From NCBI GenBank assembly GCA_934183045.1, contig CAKPRW010000020.1, forward strand, positions 1 through 20,959: a stretch of 20,959 nucleotides of DNA. Direction: 5' to 3'. This document shows positions 13,817 to 20,959 of the stretch, piece after piece. Position 1 is the stretch's first letter. Each line of letters opens with the position of its first letter. The notes under the pieces were generated by a model. It had not been told where the DNA came from. It searched no databases and was given only the letters and a program-made list of their open reading frames with translations. The DNA comes from an uncultured Clostridia bacterium (GTDB taxonomy: Bacteria > Bacillota > Clostridia > TANB77 > CAG-508). The position numbers and the translations under genes are program-made.

Positions 13817-15538
13817 ATGAAAAAAATGAAATATCTTGAAGCTACAGAATTTGAAAATGTTAAGGAAATAATATATAATTCGGCAGAAAAATACGCCAAT
13901 AATACGGCTTTTATTCTAAAAGAAAAAAAGGATAAAGAAGTAAATTATAAAAATATAAGTTATAAAAATTTATTAAATGATATAAATGCTTTGGGAACTA
14001 AGTTTTATGATTTAGGATTAAAAAATAAAAGAGTAGCAATAGTTGGAAGAAATAGATACGAATGGGTTTTAACTCATCTATCTAATCTTTTAGGTGGTAT
14101 GGTATCAATTCCATTAGATAAAGAATTACAAGTTGATGAATTAGAAAGTTGCTTAGTTAGAAGTAAGGCAGATGTAGTAGTTTTTGATGAAAAATATAAG
14201 GACAATATAGAAGAAATACAAAAAAGAAACAATTCGAACCTAAAAGAATACATTTGTATGAGTCAGTTAGATAATTATTTAGATATACAAACATTAGTAA
14301 AAGATGGATATGAAATGATAGAAAATGGAGATAAAAGATATGTAGATACAGAAATAGATTCATACAAAATGAATATTTTACTATTTACATCTGGAACAAC
14401 TTCTAAATCAAAAGCTGTAATGCTTTCACAAAATAACATAGCTTCAAATGTATATGCAATGCAATTAGTTGAAAAATTTTATGAAACAGATGTTAATTTA
14501 GCATTTTTACCATTTCATCATATTTTTGGTTCAACAGAAATGATTGTAATGCTTGCATATGGATTGTCAACAGCATTTCCAGATGGATTAAGATATGTGG
14601 CACAAAATTTAAAAGAATATAAAGTATCAGTTTTTGTAGGAGTTCCATTATTAGTAGAGGCAATATATAAAAAAGTAGAAAAAGGCATAGAAAAAAAGGG
14701 AAAGACAACAGTAGTAAATATTGCAAAAGTAATAAGTAATATATTATTGAAATTTCATATTGATATACGAAAAATAATGTTTAAACAAATATTAGATGAA
14801 CTAGGTGGACATATGAGATTTGTTATATCAGGAGGAGCACCTCTAGATAAAAAAGTTTCTAAAGGTTTTAATCAATTAGGAATAGAATTAGTTCAGGGAT
14901 ATGGACTAACAGAGACATCACCAGTTATATCAGCTGAGAATTATCAAATAAAAAAATATGGATCAATAGGAATTCCTATGCCTAATGTAGAAATTGAGTT
15001 TGACAATAAAGACGAAAAGGGAATAGGGGAATTAAAGGTAAAAGGTCCAAATGTAATGCTTGGATATTATGAAAATGAAGAAGCGACAAAAGCAGTATTA
15101 AAAGATGGATGGTTTTATACAGGTGATTTAGGATATAAAGATAAAAATGGATATCTATTTATTACTGGAAGAAAAAAAGATATGATAGTATTAAAAAATG
15201 GTAAAAAGGTATTTCCAGAAGAATTAGAAATACTGATCAACAGGCTTGACATTGTAGACGAGTGTATGGTGTTTGGTATGCCAAATGAAAGTAATAAAAA
15301 TGATGTAAAACTTTCTGTTAAAATAGTATATAATAAGGATGTGGCAAAAAATAAATATCCAAATGTTTCAAAAGAGGAATTAGAAAAAATAATTTGGGAG
15401 CAAATTAAAGAAATAAACAAAACATTTCCTCCTTATAAATATATTAAAAACATGATTCTAACAGATAAAGAATTAATAAAAACAACAACTAAGAAAGTAA
15501 AAAGAAATGAAGAAATGAAGATAATTTTAAATAAGTAG
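13817..15538 (+). CDS. AMP-binding long-chain acyl-CoA synthetase-like protein
   Basis: The 573-residue enzyme belongs to the ANL adenylate-forming superfamily and probably activates a fatty acid to acyl-AMP and then to a CoA (or ACP) thioester. Motifs in order: phosphate loop TSGTTSKSKAV (Ser192 onward; the usual GxPKG is SKSKA), A5 GYGLTETSP (361-369), GDLGY with ribose-binding Asp437, hinge ITGRKKDMIVLKNGKKVFPEELE, and C-terminal Lys560 in TTTKKVKR, aligning with the catalytic lysine of PKTxxGK. Length and layout fit the FadD/long-chain group; no membrane segment is evident. AAGGGG at 13803-13808 is the ribosome site. The gene is single, with its own promoter, an operator-like repeat and a terminator. 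The altered phosphate loop leaves the exact substrate open. Confidence 0.88.
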   Translation: MKKMKYLEATEFENVKEIIYNSAEKYANNTAFILKEKKDKEVNYKNISYKNLLNDINALGTKFYDLGLKNKRVAIVGRNRYEWVLTHLSNLLGGMVSIPLDKELQVDELESCLVRSKADVVVFDEKYKDNIEEIQKRNNSNLKEYICMSQLDNYLDIQTLVKDGYEMIENGDKRYVDTEIDSYKMNILLFTSGTTSKSKAVMLSQNNIASNVYAMQLVEKFYETDVNLAFLPFHHIFGSTEMIVMLAYGLSTAFPDGLRYVAQNLKEYKVSVFVGVPLLVEAIYKKVEKGIEKKGKTTVVNIAKVISNILLKFHIDIRKIMFKQILDELGGHMRFVISGGAPLDKKVSKGFNQLGIELVQGYGLTETSPVISAENYQIKKYGSIGIPMPNVEIEFDNKDEKGIGELKVKGPNVMLGYYENEEATKAVLKDGWFYTGDLGYKDKNGYLFITGRKKDMIVLKNGKKVFPEELEILINRLDIVDECMVFGMPNESNKNDVKLSVKIVYNKDVAKNKYPNVSKEELEKIIWEQIKEINKTFPPYKYIKNMILTDKELIKTTTKKVKRNEEMKIILNK

Positions 15539-15542
15539 TTAA

Positions 15543-15576
15543 AAAGGAAATTGAATGTTATTATTCAATTTCCTTT
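15543..15576. terminator. Bidirectional terminator overlapping the DUF1064 gene end
   Basis: The arms 15543-15556 and 15563-15576 make a perfect 14-bp stem with a 6-nt loop. T-rich stretches follow on both strands. The right arm also encodes the last residues of the minus-strand DUF1064 protein, so gene end and terminator share sequence. Confidence 0.85.
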
Positions 15577-15914
15577 ATTTTTAGATTATATTTATCTTCA
15601 AATACTTTTTTCTTAGCAATATATTCTTTTGTCTTAAATCCTTTTACATCAATAACTTCTGTAGAATTATCTTTGTTGAATACAATAAAATCAGCTTTAT
15701 ATTTTAGACCAGGTGCTAAAATAAATATTGGTTGTAAACAAAAACCATTAATTTCTTGTGCTTGTAATCTTAATTTTAATTCACAATAATAATCTGCTTC
15801 TTTTTGACTATCAAAAGTATGTCCATCAATAGATACTTTATTAGCTCTATACTTACTTTTTTTCTTAGTTCCGTTTGTAAAATTTTTATAATCCTCTACG
15901 CTCCAATGTTCCAT
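15561..15914 (-). CDS. DUF1064 family protein, PD-(D/E)XK-type nuclease fold
   Basis: The 117-residue protein matches DUF1064 (PF06356), a small family frequent in phages and in Bacillota genomes, considered related to restriction-endonuclease-fold enzymes. Features: KYRANKVSIDGHTFDSQKEA with Glu39, the Gln-61 region LQPIF, Asp75 in YKADFIV, and Glu86/Asp89-x-Lys91 in VIDVKGF. Together these form a plausible E...D...(D)xK metal-binding site. AGGAGA lies upstream of the ATG. It stands alone, with its own promoter and a terminator overlapping its 3' end, and no phage genes surround it, so it may be a domesticated or recently gained gene. Activity is inferred from motif pattern only. Confidence 0.75.
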   Translation of the reverse strand: MEHWSVEDYKNFTNGTKKKSKYRANKVSIDGHTFDSQKEADYYCELKLRLQAQEINGFCLQPIFILAPGLKYKADFIVFNKDNSTEVIDVKGFKTKEYIAKKKVFEDKYNLKIKEIE

Positions 15915-15947
15915 AAAATCTTCTCCTAAGTTAAAATATCAATTGTT

Positions 15948-15976
15948 ATTATATAGAAAAATAAATAAAACTTCAA
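15948..15976 (-). promoter_or_regulatory. Promoter of the DUF1064 gene
   Basis: On the minus strand, TTGAAG (complement of 15971-15976), a 17-nt spacer and consensus TATAAT (complement of 15948-15953). Confidence 0.7.
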
Positions 15977-15982
15977 TAGTAT

Positions 15983-16011
15983 ATGGCACATATTTTTAAT
16001 TGTATTATAAA
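15983..16011 (+). promoter_or_regulatory. Possible promoter of the ferritin-like gene
   Basis: ATGGCA at 15983-15988 and TATAAA at 16006-16011 are 17 nt apart. The -35 is weak (4 of 6), so this is a tentative call. It would leave a leader of about 55 nt. Confidence 0.35.
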
Positions 16012-16072
16012 TTAATATTAGAGTATCAATTAGGGAAAAAACTTCATAAAATAATTAAGAGGTGTTTTTAGT

Positions 16073-16594
16073 ATGATAAAATATGAGGAATTAAATCAGA
16101 TGTTATTAAGAAATAAAAAAGTTCCGTATCCACAAATTCCTAATTTATATCCAAATAAGGGATATGCTAATTTAATATATGAGAGTTTTGCCGGGAAAGA
16201 GGGAGAATTAACAGCTATCACACAATATATTTATGAACATATAGATTTAAAAGATAAAGAAGATATTAGTAAAATTTTGGTCAACATAGCAATTGAAGAA
16301 ATGCATCATATAGATATATTAGGAGAAATTCTAGTGAATTTAGGAGAAAAACCATATTTCAAAGATTCTAATAAAAAAGATTGGAATGCTGGCAATGTTC
16401 AGTATAAAGCGAAAAATATAAAAGAAATGATGAAAATTAATGTGGTTTCAGAAGAAAATGCTATAATGGGTTATAGACAATTAATGAGATACACAAATAA
16501 TATGTATTTAAGAAGAGTATATGACAGAATTATTTTAGATGAAACGACACATTTAGAAATATTTAGAATGATTTTAAAAGATTGCCAAAATTAA
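16073..16594 (+). CDS. Ferritin-like diiron protein
   Basis: The 173-residue protein is predicted to be an all-helical ferritin-like four-helix bundle with a full dinuclear metal ligand set: Glu45 (GKEGELTA), Glu76-x-x-His79 (EEMHH), Glu128 (SEENAI) and Glu157-x-x-His160 (DETTH). The E...ExxH...E...ExxH pattern and the N-terminal YPxIPNLYPNKGYANLIYE segment place it with clostridial rubrerythrin-, manganese-catalase- or spore-coat-related ferritin-like proteins rather than iron-storage ferritin. No rubredoxin Cys-x-x-Cys domain is present. Likely roles are peroxide defence or metal handling; which one cannot be told. AGAGGTG lies about nine bases before ATG 16073. It is monocistronic and ends at a strong shared terminator. 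Confidence 0.8.
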   Translation: MIKYEELNQMLLRNKKVPYPQIPNLYPNKGYANLIYESFAGKEGELTAITQYIYEHIDLKDKEDISKILVNIAIEEMHHIDILGEILVNLGEKPYFKDSNKKDWNAGNVQYKAKNIKEMMKINVVSEENAIMGYRQLMRYTNNMYLRRVYDRIILDETTHLEIFRMILKDCQN

Positions 16595-16629
16595 AAAAAT
16601 CATAATAATTTACAAACATAATACAAATA

Positions 16630-16677
16630 AAAAGACTAACTTCTAAAAATAACATTTTAGAATAGTTAGTCTTTTTT
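16630..16677. terminator. Bidirectional terminator between ferritin-like and P-type ATPase genes
   Basis: The arms 16630-16648 and 16655-16675 pair over 19 bp, with only a TA bulge on the right side, around a loop of about 6 nt. T runs lie on both sides (TTTTTT on plus, TTTT then T-rich on minus). It serves both convergent genes. Confidence 0.88.
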
Positions 16678-16680
16678 ATA

Positions 16681-19029
16681 TTAAAGTTTCTTAAATAACC
16701 AGTTTAATATTGTAAAATTAATTGCGGAAATAACCAAGATCCTAATGATAATTGGTAAAATATTTGACAAAGAAATTATATTAAAGAAAAATCCAAATAC
16801 AGTCAAGCCAATAATAAATAAAATTATCATTGCTATCGTAAGGATTAATCTGTATATAGATATAGGCAATTTAGTATCTTCACTTTTTCTAGATGGGATA
16901 AATGTAAGTAATAGCATTAATCCGCAAATACCAGTAGATATTACACATAAACTAGAAAAATATTCATTTGGAATAATATTATATTTTTTTAGTAAAGTTA
17001 GTGAGAATATATTAATAACAGCGGTAAGTCCGGTAGGTAGTGCTTTCGAAACAATATTTTGTAAAAAATTGCCTTTAATTCTTTCTCTATTTGGTTCTAA
17101 TGCTAGCATAAAAGAAGGAATACCAATTGTTACTACACTTATTAAACTCAATTGAATAGGGACAAATGGATAATCTTCTTTCATAAACAAAAAGATTAAA
17201 GCAAGTAGTGAAGAGTAAATTGTTTTTACTAAAAATAACGAAGCTGATCTTTGAATGTTATTAATTGTTCGTCTTCCTTCTGCTACTATTTTAGGCATAG
17301 AAGAAAAATTAGAATCAAGTAGTACAAGTTTTGAAATATTTTTTGTGGCATCACTACCATTTGCCATTGCTATACTACAGTCAGCTTCTTTTAATGCTAA
17401 TACATCATTAACTCCATCACCTGTCATTGCAACAGTCTTGCCATTTTCTTGTAAAGTTTTTATTAATTCTTTTTTCTGTATAGGGGAAACCCTACCAAAA
17501 ATACAGTAATTTAAAGCTATATCTTTAATTTTTGTATTATCATCTAGTTTGGACATATCAAAATACTTTTCAGAATTTTTAATTCCAACTCTTCTTGCAA
17601 TCTTAGAAACAGTAATTGGATTATCTCCAGAAATTATTTTAATGTCTACATTTTGTCTATAAAAATATTTAATAGTATTAGAAGCTTCTTTTCTGATTTT
17701 GTCTAATATTAGTACAAAACCTATTACTTCAATATTCTGTGGTAAATTATTTTTATCATTAAAATTGCTTTCACTATGTACTAAAATTAATACACGATAA
17801 TCTTTTGAATATTTTTCAATTTTATCTTTATATTTTTCAAAATCTTCTCTTAAAACAAATTCTGGAGCTCCTATAACATAAGTACCAACATCTTTGAAAT
17901 TAATACCAGACCATTTAGTTTCAGAAGAAAAAGCTACTTTTTTATTTGGAGTAAATTCTTCTGCTATCATATTATTGAATTTATCTTTAATTGCCATAAT
18001 TGTAGCATTTTCATCTTCTGAAAATTTAGCAATATTTGCTAAAATATTTTCCATATCTTTTTTATTTTTATTAATAGAAAAATAATCTTTTACTTCCATA
18101 GAGCCTTCTGTCAAAGTTCCGGTTTTATCCAGACATAAAGTATCAACTCTTGCTAATGTTTCAATACAGTATAGATCCTGAACCAAAACTTTTGATTTAG
18201 ATAGACGAGTAACACTTACAGCTAATACAGTACTTGTTAAAAGAACTAGACCCTCTGGTATCATACCAATTAATGCAGCAACAGTTTGAACAACAGCTTC
18301 ATTAAATGTTGCACCATCTAAATGAAGTTGGCTATAAAATAGTGCAATACCAATTGGAACAATAGCAAAAGTTAAAAATCTAATAATTTTATTTAAAGAA
18401 GTCATAATTTCAGACTTAGTTTTCTTAATAAGTTTTGCACCATTAGAAATTTGTGCAGTATAATTATCATTGCCAATATGTTCTACTTGTGCGATACACT
18501 TGCCACTAATAACAAAACTACCAGACAAAACCATATCGCCAGGATTTTTAGTAATGCTATCAGATTCCCCTGTAATACAAGATTCATTAACTAATACAGT
18601 ACCAGACCTAATAATAGAATCAGTCATTACTTGACTTCCAGTAGAAAATTCTACCAAATCATCCAAAACAATATCATTAACATCAATTTGTATCTTATTA
18701 CCATTTCTTATAACCTTTGCCTTAGTACTTGACATAATAGACAACTTATCTATAACTCGCTTAGAATGAACTTCTTGAATTGTACTAATTGCAGTATTAA
18801 TAACAACGATTAGTAAAAACAACATATTTCTGTAAGAGCCCACAGCAAAAATAGCAAAAGCAAAAATCAAATTCAAAAAATTAAACAAAGTAAAAAAATT
18901 CTCAAACAAAATTTGTTTAACAGACTTAGTAGGCAAAGAAGAATCATAATTAACAAAACCATCATCAACTCTTTCATTAACCTGTTCATCAGTCAAACCA
19001 ACACTTATCTTAGGTTCATATCTCTTCAT
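16681..19029 (-). CDS. P-type cation-transporting ATPase (CtpE-like)
   Basis: The 782-residue membrane pump has all P-type ATPase hallmarks: actuator TGES (153-156), transmembrane IPEGL (257-261), phosphorylation site DKTGT (Asp301), and a hinge TGDGVNDVLALKEADCSIAM. About four N-terminal-half and six C-terminal helices are apparent. There is no N-terminal CxxC metal domain and no CPC motif, so it is not a copper or zinc type-IB pump. The segment from IPEGLVLLTS through LARVDTLCLDKTGTLTEG closely resembles the mycobacterial CtpE group, reported to move calcium; assigning Ca2+ here is inference. The start is ATG at 19029 with AAAAGGAG seven bases upstream. An in-frame TTG at 19059 would place the start inside leader repeats and is rejected. 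A repeat-rich leader of about 70 nt precedes it. Confidence 0.92.
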   Translation of the reverse strand: MKRYEPKISVGLTDEQVNERVDDGFVNYDSSLPTKSVKQILFENFFTLFNFLNLIFAFAIFAVGSYRNMLFLLIVVINTAISTIQEVHSKRVIDKLSIMSSTKAKVIRNGNKIQIDVNDIVLDDLVEFSTGSQVMTDSIIRSGTVLVNESCITGESDSITKNPGDMVLSGSFVISGKCIAQVEHIGNDNYTAQISNGAKLIKKTKSEIMTSLNKIIRFLTFAIVPIGIALFYSQLHLDGATFNEAVVQTVAALIGMIPEGLVLLTSTVLAVSVTRLSKSKVLVQDLYCIETLARVDTLCLDKTGTLTEGSMEVKDYFSINKNKKDMENILANIAKFSEDENATIMAIKDKFNNMIAEEFTPNKKVAFSSETKWSGINFKDVGTYVIGAPEFVLREDFEKYKDKIEKYSKDYRVLILVHSESNFNDKNNLPQNIEVIGFVLILDKIRKEASNTIKYFYRQNVDIKIISGDNPITVSKIARRVGIKNSEKYFDMSKLDDNTKIKDIALNYCIFGRVSPIQKKELIKTLQENGKTVAMTGDGVNDVLALKEADCSIAMANGSDATKNISKLVLLDSNFSSMPKIVAEGRRTINNIQRSASLFLVKTIYSSLLALIFLFMKEDYPFVPIQLSLISVVTIGIPSFMLALEPNRERIKGNFLQNIVSKALPTGLTAVINIFSLTLLKKYNIIPNEYFSSLCVISTGICGLMLLLTFIPSRKSEDTKLPISIYRLILTIAMIILFIIGLTVFGFFFNIISLSNILPIIIRILVISAINFTILNWLFKKL

Positions 19030-19037
19030 ATCAAAAA

Positions 19038-19098
19038 CTCCTTTTGTCAAAACTGCCAAAAGTTGCCAAAAGGGCCGGGTCTTTTTGGCAATTTTTTT
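19038..19098. promoter_or_regulatory. Repeat-rich leader of the P-type ATPase gene, with a plus-strand terminator hairpin
   Basis: TTGCCAAAAG (19063-19072) and CTTTTTGGCAA (19081-19091) form a hairpin around a GC-rich loop, GGCCGGGT. A direct copy, CTGCCAAAAG (19053-19062), abuts it, and a degenerate third, TTGTCAAAAC, lies at 19044-19053. In the minus-strand mRNA the hairpin arm CCTTTTG (19067-19073) can instead pair over 7 bp with CAAAAGG (19040-19046), part of the ATPase ribosome site. Read on the plus strand the hairpin is followed by seven Ts (19092-19098), making an intrinsic terminator that would shield addA from antisense transcription. Either role is plausible. It does not match a riboswitch I know. 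Confidence 0.55.
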
Positions 19099-19108
19099 AC
19101 TATAGTAA

Positions 19109-19137
19109 ATTTTAGCATATAGAAATATAAAAGTCTA
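19109..19137 (-). promoter_or_regulatory. Promoter of the P-type ATPase gene
   Basis: On the minus strand, TAGACT (complement of 19132-19137), a 17-nt spacer and TAAAAT (complement of 19109-19114) with a TGC extended -10. It predicts a start near 19102. Confidence 0.55.
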
Positions 19138-19176
19138 TAAATAAAAATAGTTAGTAATATGAATTTTAAAAATCAA

Positions 19177-19205
19177 TTGAGAAAAATATATACCTATGAT
19201 ATTAT
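19177..19205 (+). promoter_or_regulatory. Promoter of addA
   Basis: TTGAGA at 19177-19182, a 17-nt spacer and TATTAT at 19200-19205 with a TGA extended -10. It diverges from the ATPase promoter. The 255-nt gap between the two genes holds both promoters and the leader hairpin, with nothing else recognisable. Confidence 0.5.
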
Positions 19206-19284
19206 AATAAAGAATTTATAGTAAAAATATAAGAGAATATAAAATAATAATAGTAGATAAAATAAGCGAATAGGAGAAATTTTT

Positions 19285-20959
19285 ATGAAATGGACAAATG
19301 AACAAGAACAAGCAATAAAAGAAAATGGTTCGAACATTTTGGTTGCCGCTGCTGCAGGTAGTGGAAAAACTGCTGTACTTGTTGAAAGAATCATTAATAA
19401 GATCATTAATGACAATATTGATATAGATAAATTACTTGTTGTTACTTTTACTAATGCTGCAGCTTCTGAAATGAGAGAAAGAGTCTTAGATGCAATTTAT
19501 AAAAAATTAGAAGAAGATCCAGAAAATCAAAATCTGCAAAGGCAAATAACATTGCTAAATAAAGCAAGTATATGTACAATAGACTCATTTTGTTTGGAAG
19601 TCGTAAGAAATCATTTTTATGAATTAGATAATGTATCGCCAAATTTCAGAATAGGGGATATAACAGAAATAGAATTACTAAAACAAGAGGTTATTGAAGA
19701 ATTATTTGAAAAAAAATATGAAGAAGAAAATGAAGATTTCAATAAACTAATTAATACATACACCAGTTATAAAGATGATACGCCATTAAAAGAGATTATT
19801 TTAAAAATTTATAATTACATACAAAGTAACCCTTTTCCAGAAAAATGGCTAGATGAAAAAATTGAAATGTTTAATATAAAAAATAGTAACATTCAAAAAG
19901 AAAACATAAACCAACAAGATTTTAGTGTAACAATATGGGGAGAAGAATTATTAAAAGAAATAGAAGAAGAATTAATTGACGATATTACAACACTTCAAGA
20001 TATTGAGGAAAGCTTATCATATGATCCTGAATTAGATAAATTTCAACAAACGATTAGAAATGATATAGATGCATTAGAAACTTTAAGAAAGAATTTAGAT
20101 AATTGGGATAAAGCATATGAAATAAGTCAAAATATAAGTTTTGTAACATGGCCAAGAAAGAAAATAGAATCAGAAATAAAAGAAGAAGCGAAAGCGATTC
20201 GTGATGATGTTAAGAAAAAATTAAATAAAATATTAGACAAAATACTAATTTGTGATTCAGAAGAAGCAATGCAAGATATACAAGATATGTACCAAATTTT
20301 GAAAAAACTACAAAAGATAATATTAGAATTCCAAGATGAATTTTCAAAAAGAAAAAGAGAAAAAAATATAGTTGATTTTAATGATATAGAACATTTTGCG
20401 TTAAAAATTTTATTGAAGGATAAAGATGGAAAAATAGAGCCTACAGAGGTTGCTAATAAATACAAACAAAAATATAGTGAAATAGCAATTGATGAATATC
20501 AAGACAGTAATTTAGTTCAAGAATATATTTTAAAGGCAGTATCAAAAGAAAATAATATTTTTATGGTAGGGGATGTAAAACAAAGTATATATAAATTTAG
20601 ACAAGCAATGCCAGAACTATTTTTAAGCAAATATGAAACATATAAAACAAAAGAAAACAAAAAAGAAAATGATGATTTAAAAATAAAATTATTTAAAAAC
20701 TTTAGAAGTAGAAAAAATGTATTAGACTTTACTAATTTAATTTTTCAAGACATTATGAGTAACTTATTAGGGGACATTGAATATGATGATGAAGAATATT
20801 TGAATTTAGGAGCGAATTATTCTTCAATAGAACAAAATTTAAAAACAGAAATTAATATTATAAATTTAAAGCAGGATAAAGACCATGAGAATATAGATGA
20901 ATTAGAAGAAAATGAAGAACAGCAAGAAAAATTAGAAGATGTTGAGATAGAAGCTAGAT
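19285..20959 (+). CDS. addA: AddA, ATP-dependent helicase/nuclease subunit A (5' part)
   Basis: The frame stays open from ATG 19285 to the window edge (558 codons; the C-terminal half, including the RecB-type nuclease domain, lies outside). AddA is the helicase-nuclease subunit of AddAB, which resects double-strand breaks for recombination in Bacillota. Superfamily 1A helicase motifs are complete so far: Walker A AAAAGSGKT (21-29), motif Ia LLVVTFTNAAASEMRERV (about 51-68), CTIDSFCLEVVRNHF, motif II AIDEYQDSN, motif III MVGDVKQSIYKFRQAMPELF and motif IV FRSRKNVLDF. AGGAGA at 19273-19278 is the ribosome site. addA normally follows addB; here it is preceded by a divergent ATPase gene, so addB is not directly upstream. 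Confidence 0.95.
   Translation, partial: MKWTNEQEQAIKENGSNILVAAAAGSGKTAVLVERIINKIINDNIDIDKLLVVTFTNAAASEMRERVLDAIYKKLEEDPENQNLQRQITLLNKASICTIDSFCLEVVRNHFYELDNVSPNFRIGDITEIELLKQEVIEELFEKKYEEENEDFNKLINTYTSYKDDTPLKEIILKIYNYIQSNPFPEKWLDEKIEMFNIKNSNIQKENINQQDFSVTIWGEELLKEIEEELIDDITTLQDIEESLSYDPELDKFQQTIRNDIDALETLRKNLDNWDKAYEISQNISFVTWPRKKIESEIKEEAKAIRDDVKKKLNKILDKILICDSEEAMQDIQDMYQILKKLQKIILEFQDEFSKRKREKNIVDFNDIEHFALKILLKDKDGKIEPTEVANKYKQKYSEIAIDEYQDSNLVQEYILKAVSKENNIFMVGDVKQSIYKFRQAMPELFLSKYETYKTKENKKENDDLKIKLFKNFRSRKNVLDFTNLIFQDIMSNLLGDIEYDDEEYLNLGANYSSIEQNLKTEINIINLKQDKDHENIDELEENEEQQEKLEDVEIEAR

Noticed and set aside
16745..17155. 136-residue plus-strand frame opposite the P-type ATPase
   Set aside because: It lies wholly antisense to well-conserved ATPase sequence and resembles no family.
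19030..19059. TTG start adding 10 residues to the P-type ATPase
   Set aside because: AAAAGGAG lies inside that stretch and correctly positions ATG at 19029.
1..20959. tRNA or rRNA genes, CRISPR arrays, insertion sequences or prophage
   Set aside because: No cloverleaf, repeat-spacer pattern, transposase or terminal inverted repeat pair was found on reading both strands.

Overview
The window is a very AT-rich, gene-dense chromosomal stretch of a Gram-positive, Clostridia-like bacterium (Bacillota). The evidence is strong AGGAGG-type ribosome sites, near-exclusive AGA arginine codons, a Bacillota-type LexA, an AddA helicase-nuclease, DUF1836 and DUF1064 proteins, and a heterodimeric ABC exporter. 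The protein style suggests an uncultured host-associated lineage, but that is an inference and I cannot name a genus. There are no RNA genes, insertion sequences or CRISPR arrays, and no gene-free gap above about 255 bases.

Layout. The window opens with the 3' end of glucose-6-phosphate isomerase and its terminator. Next is a two-gene operon of an acyl-ACP thioesterase and a divergent Ham1/RdgB-like nucleotide pyrophosphatase. Then comes lexA with its own consensus promoter. An operon of two overlapping ABC half-exporters follows (2435-6516); their motif defects are complementary, giving one degenerate and one consensus ATP site. At 6689 an orphan membrane protein of atypical codon use follows a strong promoter and a leader able to mask its ribosome site.

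From 7811 the genes alternate in orientation: a PPP-type metallophosphatase (-), an ABC ATPase plus FtsX-type permease operon (+), a DUF1836 regulator (-), a long-chain acyl-CoA synthetase-like enzyme (+), a DUF1064 PD-(D/E)XK-type nuclease (-), a ferritin-like diiron protein (+), a CtpE-like P-type cation ATPase (-), and addA (+) running off the right edge. Four convergent junctions each hold one hairpin that can terminate transcription on both strands.

The FtsX-type permease gene is split by a one-base frameshift confined to about 10002-10009, so it is a recent pseudogene or a sequence error. Most regulatory interest lies in the short intergenic spaces: a palindrome over the lexA -35, paired inverted repeats in the ABC exporter promoter, a FapR-like 17-bp inverted repeat before the acyl-CoA synthetase gene, and two leaders (orphan membrane protein, P-type ATPase) whose sequence can pair with the ribosome binding site.

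I see no clearly new multi-gene system. The best candidates for something undescribed are the orphan membrane protein with its leader and the repeat-rich ATPase leader.
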